This document shows, piece after piece, positions 5,120 through 8,702 of a stretch of 8,702 bases of DNA; position 1 is the first letter of the stretch; each line of letters opens with the position of its first letter. The stretch lies in assembly GCA_003343815.1 (NCBI GenBank), contig QAKL01000107.1, positions 7,755 to 16,456 on the forward strand, given 5' to 3'. This DNA is from Clostridiales bacterium. Its GTDB lineage: Bacteria; Bacillota; Peptococcia; Peptococcales; Peptococcaceae. The position numbers and the translations under genes are program-made. Below the pieces are notes generated by a model. It did no database searches. It saw only the letters and a list, made by a program, of their open reading frames with translations, and was not told the origin of the DNA.

Positions 5120-6613
5120 ATGAAAAATGCGAGAATTTTTACAGAAAAAATAAATTGGCAGCTGGTGCTTTTGGCGGTGGCGACAGGAGCGTTTTATATT
5201 TATCTGGCGGCGCAGATCCCCTATACCCACGATGATTGGGACTGGGGGCTTAGCAACGGCTGGGAGCAGCTTTTGACAGCTAATATCAACAGCCGCTACA
5301 GCGGAAATTTTTTAGAGGTTTTAATGACGCGCTCAGGTGTATTTAAAACGCTTTTTATGGGGCTTAGTTTTTGCGCGCTGCCGCTTATCTTAGCAGTATT
5401 TGCCGCAAAAGAAAAGACGCAAATTGTGCCAATCGCAATTGCGGCGAATATTTTATTGCTCATGATGCCGCAGGTCATCTGGCAGCAGACCTACGGCTGG
5501 GTCGCAGGATTCGCTAATTTTGTAACCTCGGCTTTGTGGGTGGGCATATTCTTTTGCCTGAGCAAGGGTTTGTTTGAAAAAGATGCGCAAGCGCCGCAGG
5601 GTGCGCTGAAAGCGGCAGCAGTAATGATTTTTTGCGTGAGTATGCAGCTTTTTGCGGAAAATATTACGGTGTTTATGTTGGGGGTAAGTGTGGTTTTCTG
5701 GATAGGCGCTGTCGTGAAATGGCGGAAAGTTTCGGCTTATTATACGGCGATGCTTTTAGGCTGTGCGATCGGCGCAGGGATAATGTTTTCGAGCAGCATG
5801 TATGATACGCTGCTTTCGACCGGACAGGCGGTGGAGGGGTATCGTGAGCTGACTTTTGATAGAAATACGGGACTTTCGGTAATTGTAAGAGGCTTTCTCG
5901 TGCGATTTTTTACGGGATTTTTCCCCGGAGTGTACGGATATTACGACGGCGTTTACTGCGTGATTATCGGTGTATTGACAGTTTTGCTGATTATTAAATC
6001 GGAAAAAATGCTGATTCCGAAATTGTTTTCGGGCGCCTTTGTGGGCTTTAGCACCGCAGTTTTAGCGGCGGTATACTATCTGCCGACATTTGACGCGCAG
6101 ATGAGCCTGTCTGCGACGGCAGCGGTCAATGTTTTATTTTTCGCAAGTATTTTTGCGGCGATTATTTTCGCTTTTTGGCAGGATAAGCTGAAGCTTTTTA
6201 AAATGAGCGGGATTTGGCTTGCGGCGCCCTTGGTAATGGTGCCGCTGGTGGTGATCAATACGGTTGGCGAACGGTCATTTCTCATGCCGTTAGTCTTTTT
6301 GGTAATGTTTATATGCGCTATTTTGGCAGAGTTAAATATTCGCAAAAGTATGGTATTAAGTGTAATTTTATTGGTACCGCTGTTTTATTGGGGATATATT
6401 TATACGGATATCGGCGCAACAGGACGCGAGCGGATGCAAATTATTGCTGAGGCGATTGACACTAACGCAGTGGAGATTACCCTGCCGAAATTCCCCCATG
6501 AGGAGTATTTGTGGGAGCCTGATCCTAAAAGCGAGTACCGCAAGAAATATTTCCGGCTTTTTTACGGATTAAACGAGGATGTCGAGATAAATTTGGGCGA
6601 GGGAGGGATGTAA
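5120..6613 (+). CDS. Polytopic membrane protein, GT-C-like glycosyltransferase (DUF6056-like)
   Basis: Large membrane protein of 497 residues with roughly ten or more hydrophobic helices. After the first helix it carries PYTHDDWDWG (D38, D39, D41). This acidic pair in the first external loop is typical of GT-C enzymes, which use polyprenyl-phosphate sugars. The non-membrane C-terminal tail (about 430-497) is charged and aromatic. I read it as DUF6056-like, but this is family recognition by eye. The next two genes are GtrB- and GtrA-like, so it fits the third role of a gtr system: the dedicated transferase that places the lipid-linked sugar on an external acceptor. The start is ATG 5120 with GGAG seven bases upstream; the longer frame from 5087 begins inside the -10 box. 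The stop codon touches the next ATG. Acceptor and sugar unknown. Confidence 0.72.
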   Translation: MKNARIFTEKINWQLVLLAVATGAFYIYLAAQIPYTHDDWDWGLSNGWEQLLTANINSRYSGNFLEVLMTRSGVFKTLFMGLSFCALPLILAVFAAKEKTQIVPIAIAANILLLMMPQVIWQQTYGWVAGFANFVTSALWVGIFFCLSKGLFEKDAQAPQGALKAAAVMIFCVSMQLFAENITVFMLGVSVVFWIGAVVKWRKVSAYYTAMLLGCAIGAGIMFSSSMYDTLLSTGQAVEGYRELTFDRNTGLSVIVRGFLVRFFTGFFPGVYGYYDGVYCVIIGVLTVLLIIKSEKMLIPKLFSGAFVGFSTAVLAAVYYLPTFDAQMSLSATAAVNVLFFASIFAAIIFAFWQDKLKLFKMSGIWLAAPLVMVPLVVINTVGERSFLMPLVFLVMFICAILAELNIRKSMVLSVILLVPLFYWGYIYTDIGATGRERMQIIAEAIDTNAVEITLPKFPHEEYLWEPDPKSEYRKKYFRLFYGLNEDVEINLGEGGM

Positions 6614-7549
6614 ATGCAGAAGCTTTTATCGGTTATCATACCGGCGTATTACGAGGAGGGGATGATCGAGCGAACGGCGGCGGAAATCAGCGCAGTTTTG
6701 GCTGGAAATGCGATTAACTACGAAATAATTTTTGTCGACGACGGCTCGACAGACCGCACATGGGAGAAAATACGCACGGTAAACGCGCAGGATACGCATA
6801 TCCGCGGGATCAGCTTTTCGCGCAATTTCGGCAAGGAAGCGGCGATGTTTGCGGGGCTTTCGGCAGCAAAGGGCGATGCTTGCGTACTTATCGACTGTGA
6901 TTTGCAGCATCCTCCGGAAAAAATCGTCGAGATGTACCGTTTGTGGGAGAATGGTGCCGAGGTGGTGGAGGCAGTCAAAACTGATCGCGGTAAGGAAAGT
7001 TTTCTTCACAAAAAATGCGCCCAAACTTTTTATCATTTAATCAGCAAAGCCTGCCGTGTCGATATGCAGAATGCTTCGGATTTCAAGCTTTTAGATCGGA
7101 AAGCGGTTAATGCCCTTTTAACGATGAAGGAAAAAAACGCGTTTTTCCGCGCGTTATCCTCATGGGTCGGCTTTAAAACGGCGAAAGTTGAGTTTGAGGT
7201 CCGCGAACGCACCGTGGGGCAATCCAAATGGTCGGCGTGGGCGCTGGTCAAATATGCTTTTAACAATATCACCTCCTTTTCGGCGGCACCGATGCAAATC
7301 GTGACGATTTTGGGAGCGATGATGTTGATTGCCTCGCTTATTTTAGGTATTGCGGCGCTTTATCAGAAAATCGTAGGGATCGCGGTAGACGGCTTTACGA
7401 CGGTAATTTTATTACAGCTTTTCAGCGGGAGTATCATCATGATGTCGCTTGGGATAATAGGGTATTATATCGCGAAAATTTACGATGAGATCAAGGATCG
7501 CCCGCGCTATATCATTGCTGAGGAGTGCGGAGGTACGGATGAAAAATAA
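6614..7549 (+). CDS. GtrB-like polyprenyl-phosphate glycosyltransferase (GT2)
   Basis: Family 2 glycosyltransferase that moves a hexose from a nucleotide sugar onto undecaprenyl phosphate on the cytoplasmic side of the membrane. It has 311 residues, normal for GtrB/DPM1-like enzymes. The GT-A domain shows SVIIPAYYEE at the N-terminus, VDDGSTDRTW (41-50), SFSRNFGKEAAMFAGL, and the metal-binding IDCDLQHPPEK (D94, D96). SDFKLLDRKAV and ERTVGQSKWS follow in the acceptor region. Two C-terminal membrane helices lie at about 227-255 and 264-292. The ATG directly follows the stop codon of the previous gene, with GGGAGGG upstream, which implies translational coupling. Its end overlaps the GtrA-like gene by 11 nt. 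The sugar is not predictable; glucose is usual for GtrB. Confidence 0.92.
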   Translation: MQKLLSVIIPAYYEEGMIERTAAEISAVLAGNAINYEIIFVDDGSTDRTWEKIRTVNAQDTHIRGISFSRNFGKEAAMFAGLSAAKGDACVLIDCDLQHPPEKIVEMYRLWENGAEVVEAVKTDRGKESFLHKKCAQTFYHLISKACRVDMQNASDFKLLDRKAVNALLTMKEKNAFFRALSSWVGFKTAKVEFEVRERTVGQSKWSAWALVKYAFNNITSFSAAPMQIVTILGAMMLIASLILGIAALYQKIVGIAVDGFTTVILLQLFSGSIIMMSLGIIGYYIAKIYDEIKDRPRYIIAEECGGTDEK

Positions 7550-7946
7550 AATTATCGACCGCACTTTGGCGAAATTTATATTGGTGGGGATTATAAATAC
7601 GCTTTTCGGGACGACGATTATGTTTGCGGCGTATAATCTGCTTCATCTGAGCTACTGGGTATCCAGCGGAATGAATTATTTTTTCGGGAGCATTTTAAGC
7701 TATTTTCTGAATAAATATTTTACCTTTCAAAGCAAGGAAAAAAGTTTGGCAGAAATCGTGCGCTTTATTGTGAATATTTTGGTGTGCTATTTCTTGGCCT
7801 ACGGGATCGCCAAACCTCTGACGGGATATTTGTTGCAAAATTTCGCCGTAAATATCCGCGAAAATGCCGCCATGCTGGTGGGTATGTGCTTATTTGTTGC
7901 TTTAAACTATCTGGGACAGAGGTTTTTTACCTTTAAACAAAAATAA
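7539..7946 (+). CDS. GtrA-family membrane protein (putative lipid-linked sugar flippase)
   Basis: Small membrane protein of 135 residues with four predicted helices, the size and layout of the GtrA family, thought to flip undecaprenyl-phosphate-sugar to the outer face of the membrane. Typical features are FILVGIINTLFGTTIMF in helix 1, SYFLNKYFTF at the end of helix 2, and the closing ALNYLGQRFFTF. The start chosen is ATG 7539, with GGAGG five bases before it. A longer in-frame ATG at 7485 would extend the overlap with the GtrB-like gene and adds a polar stretch foreign to the family. The 11-nt overlap with that gene suggests coupled translation and a shared pathway. The stop codon lies inside the stem of the terminator. 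Confidence 0.9.
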   Translation: MKNKIIDRTLAKFILVGIINTLFGTTIMFAAYNLLHLSYWVSSGMNYFFGSILSYFLNKYFTFQSKEKSLAEIVRFIVNILVCYFLAYGIAKPLTGYLLQNFAVNIRENAAMLVGMCLFVALNYLGQRFFTFKQK

Positions 7947-7976
7947 ACCGCTTGTTTAAGCGGTTTATTTTTGTTT
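7935..7976. terminator. Bidirectional terminator shared by the GtrA-like gene and the YitT-family gene
   Basis: Perfect 19-bp inverted repeat (7935-7953 and 7958-7976) around the loop GTTT. The GC part is AAACCGCTT/AAGCGGTTT, flanked on either strand by ATTTTTGTTT, so each strand reads as hairpin plus T-run. It overlaps the last codons and stop of the GtrA-like gene and lies about 36 nt past the YitT stop codon. Confidence 0.9.
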
Positions 7977-8012
7977 GCGGCAGGAAAAGCATGTGAGCGC
8001 TCAGAAAATATT

Positions 8013-8702
8013 TTAGAGTTTCTTTAAATAATTGCCGTAGACGTGGGCTTTGCCTTTGACTACGACAAAAGCGCGCGGGTCGATTTCCTCGACGATGCGG
8101 TGCATCTGGGGAATTTCGTATTTGGACATGACCGAGTAAAGGACATCCTCCTGGTCGTTGGTATAGCCGCCTGCGCCGTGCCAGCGGGTGACACCGCGGG
8201 TTAAAGCGGAGGTTAAAGCATGGGTGATTTCGTCGGCGTGACCTTTGGAGATGATTAAAACCTCCATATTAATATTTTGCGTATGCACCATATCCATGGT
8301 GAGGGACATCACCGCCGAGTAAACGATGGAGTAAAGCGCCGTCGCGATGTCGAAAACTAAAAAGCATGCTAAATATAAGAAAAGATTGATAAATAAATTC
8401 ACACGGCCGACGCTGAAGTTAGAGCCTTTTTTGATTAGGTATACGCCGATGATATCCGTCCCGCCTAAGGACGCTCCGGCGTGTAAGGTAAGTCCTAAGC
8501 CTGCACCGCACATCAAGCCGCCGAAAAGACACGAGCCCAAGGTGTCGTTGGGCAAAAGAGAGTGCGGGGGAATGGGGATGAAGGATAAAAACAGGGTCGT
8601 TAAGGAAACGCAGATCAGCGTATGCAGGCAAAAGCGGCGGCTGACGCCTTTAAATGCTAAAAAGAAAAGCGGCACGTTAAACAGATAATACAAAATACCG
8701 GC
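8013..8702 (-). CDS. YitT family membrane protein (DUF161 + DUF2179; partial, N-terminus outside window)
   Basis: Membrane protein of the YitT/YqfU group, common in multiple copies in Bacillota; its function is poorly known. The visible part is 230 residues of a usual 280-290. The reading frame continues to the right edge as AGILYYLFNVPLFFLAFKG, a conserved internal segment, so the TTG near 8693 is not the real start. Membrane signatures include GLGLTLHAGASLGGTDIIGV and a helix LFINLFLYLACFLVFDIATA. The soluble DUF2179 domain follows, with NINMEVLIISKGHADEI, TRGVTRWHGAGGYTND and IDPRAFVVVKGKAHVYG at the C-terminus. The stop is 8013-8015. The bidirectional hairpin at 7935-7976 terminates it. 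It faces the gtr-like cassette and has no evident functional link with it. Confidence 0.92.
   Translation of the reverse strand, partial: AGILYYLFNVPLFFLAFKGVSRRFCLHTLICVSLTTLFLSFIPIPPHSLLPNDTLGSCLFGGLMCGAGLGLTLHAGASLGGTDIIGVYLIKKGSNFSVGRVNLFINLFLYLACFLVFDIATALYSIVYSAVMSLTMDMVHTQNINMEVLIISKGHADEITHALTSALTRGVTRWHGAGGYTNDQEDVLYSVMSKYEIPQMHRIVEEIDPRAFVVVKGKAHVYGNYLKKL

Noticed and set aside
6626..7036. 136-residue minus-strand ORF
   Set aside because: It lies entirely antisense to the GtrB-like gene, whose motifs are clear.
7485..7538. Longer start for the GtrA-like protein
   Set aside because: It would add an arginine-rich segment coded inside the GtrB-like gene, without family support, whereas ATG 7539 has GGAGG.
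7994..8003. Palindrome TGAGCGCTCA downstream of the YitT-family gene as a terminator
   Set aside because: No T-run follows on either strand, and a far better bidirectional terminator lies next to it.
8347..8688. 113-residue plus-strand ORF
   Set aside because: It is antisense to the well-supported YitT-family gene, lysine- and proline-rich, and has no evident ribosome binding site.

Overview
The window looks like a chromosomal stretch from an anaerobic member of the Bacillota, probably a Negativicutes-type organism. This is inferred from the mix of features: a T-box controlled thrS, a TM1266-type [FeFe]-hydrogenase regulator, a YitT-family membrane protein, and a tryptophanyl-tRNA synthetase with an iron-sulfur type cysteine motif. 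Taxonomy is inference only. There is no rRNA, tRNA, IS element, phage gene or CRISPR array.

Region 1 (1-1281, minus strand). A strong promoter drives a small TM1266-family protein. It is followed by the start of a FecCD-type ABC transporter permease that runs off the left edge. Each gene is preceded by a leader with an intrinsic terminator directly upstream of its ribosome binding site. The two leaders share a 30-31 nt element, about 24 positions identical. It folds into the same bulged hairpin, with one compensatory base-pair change, and carries an AGCC segment able to pair with the 5' arm of its terminator. This looks like a duplicated riboswitch or attenuator of a class I do not recognise, and it is the most interesting signal here.

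Region 2 (1282-4806). An AT-rich gap leads to a canonical promoter and a full T-box leader (ACC specifier, T-box, terminator/antiterminator) controlling thrS. Convergent trpS lies on the minus strand; the two genes are separated by two dedicated terminators. trpS has its own consensus promoter and a short leader without a T-box. Its product keeps a C-x20-C-x6-C-x2-C motif like the [4Fe-4S] cluster site known in Thermotoga TrpRS.

Region 3 (4807-7976, plus strand). A small orphan gene is followed by a three-gene cassette: a large polytopic GT-C-like protein, a GtrB-like polyprenyl-phosphate glycosyltransferase and a GtrA-like flippase. Their order and tight spacing suggest one pathway. GtrB would load a sugar on the lipid carrier, GtrA would flip it, and the large protein would transfer it to an external acceptor such as LPS or another envelope polymer. 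A long symmetrical hairpin ends the cassette.

Region 4 (7977-8702, minus strand). A YitT-family protein converges on the same hairpin terminator; its N-terminus lies beyond the right edge.
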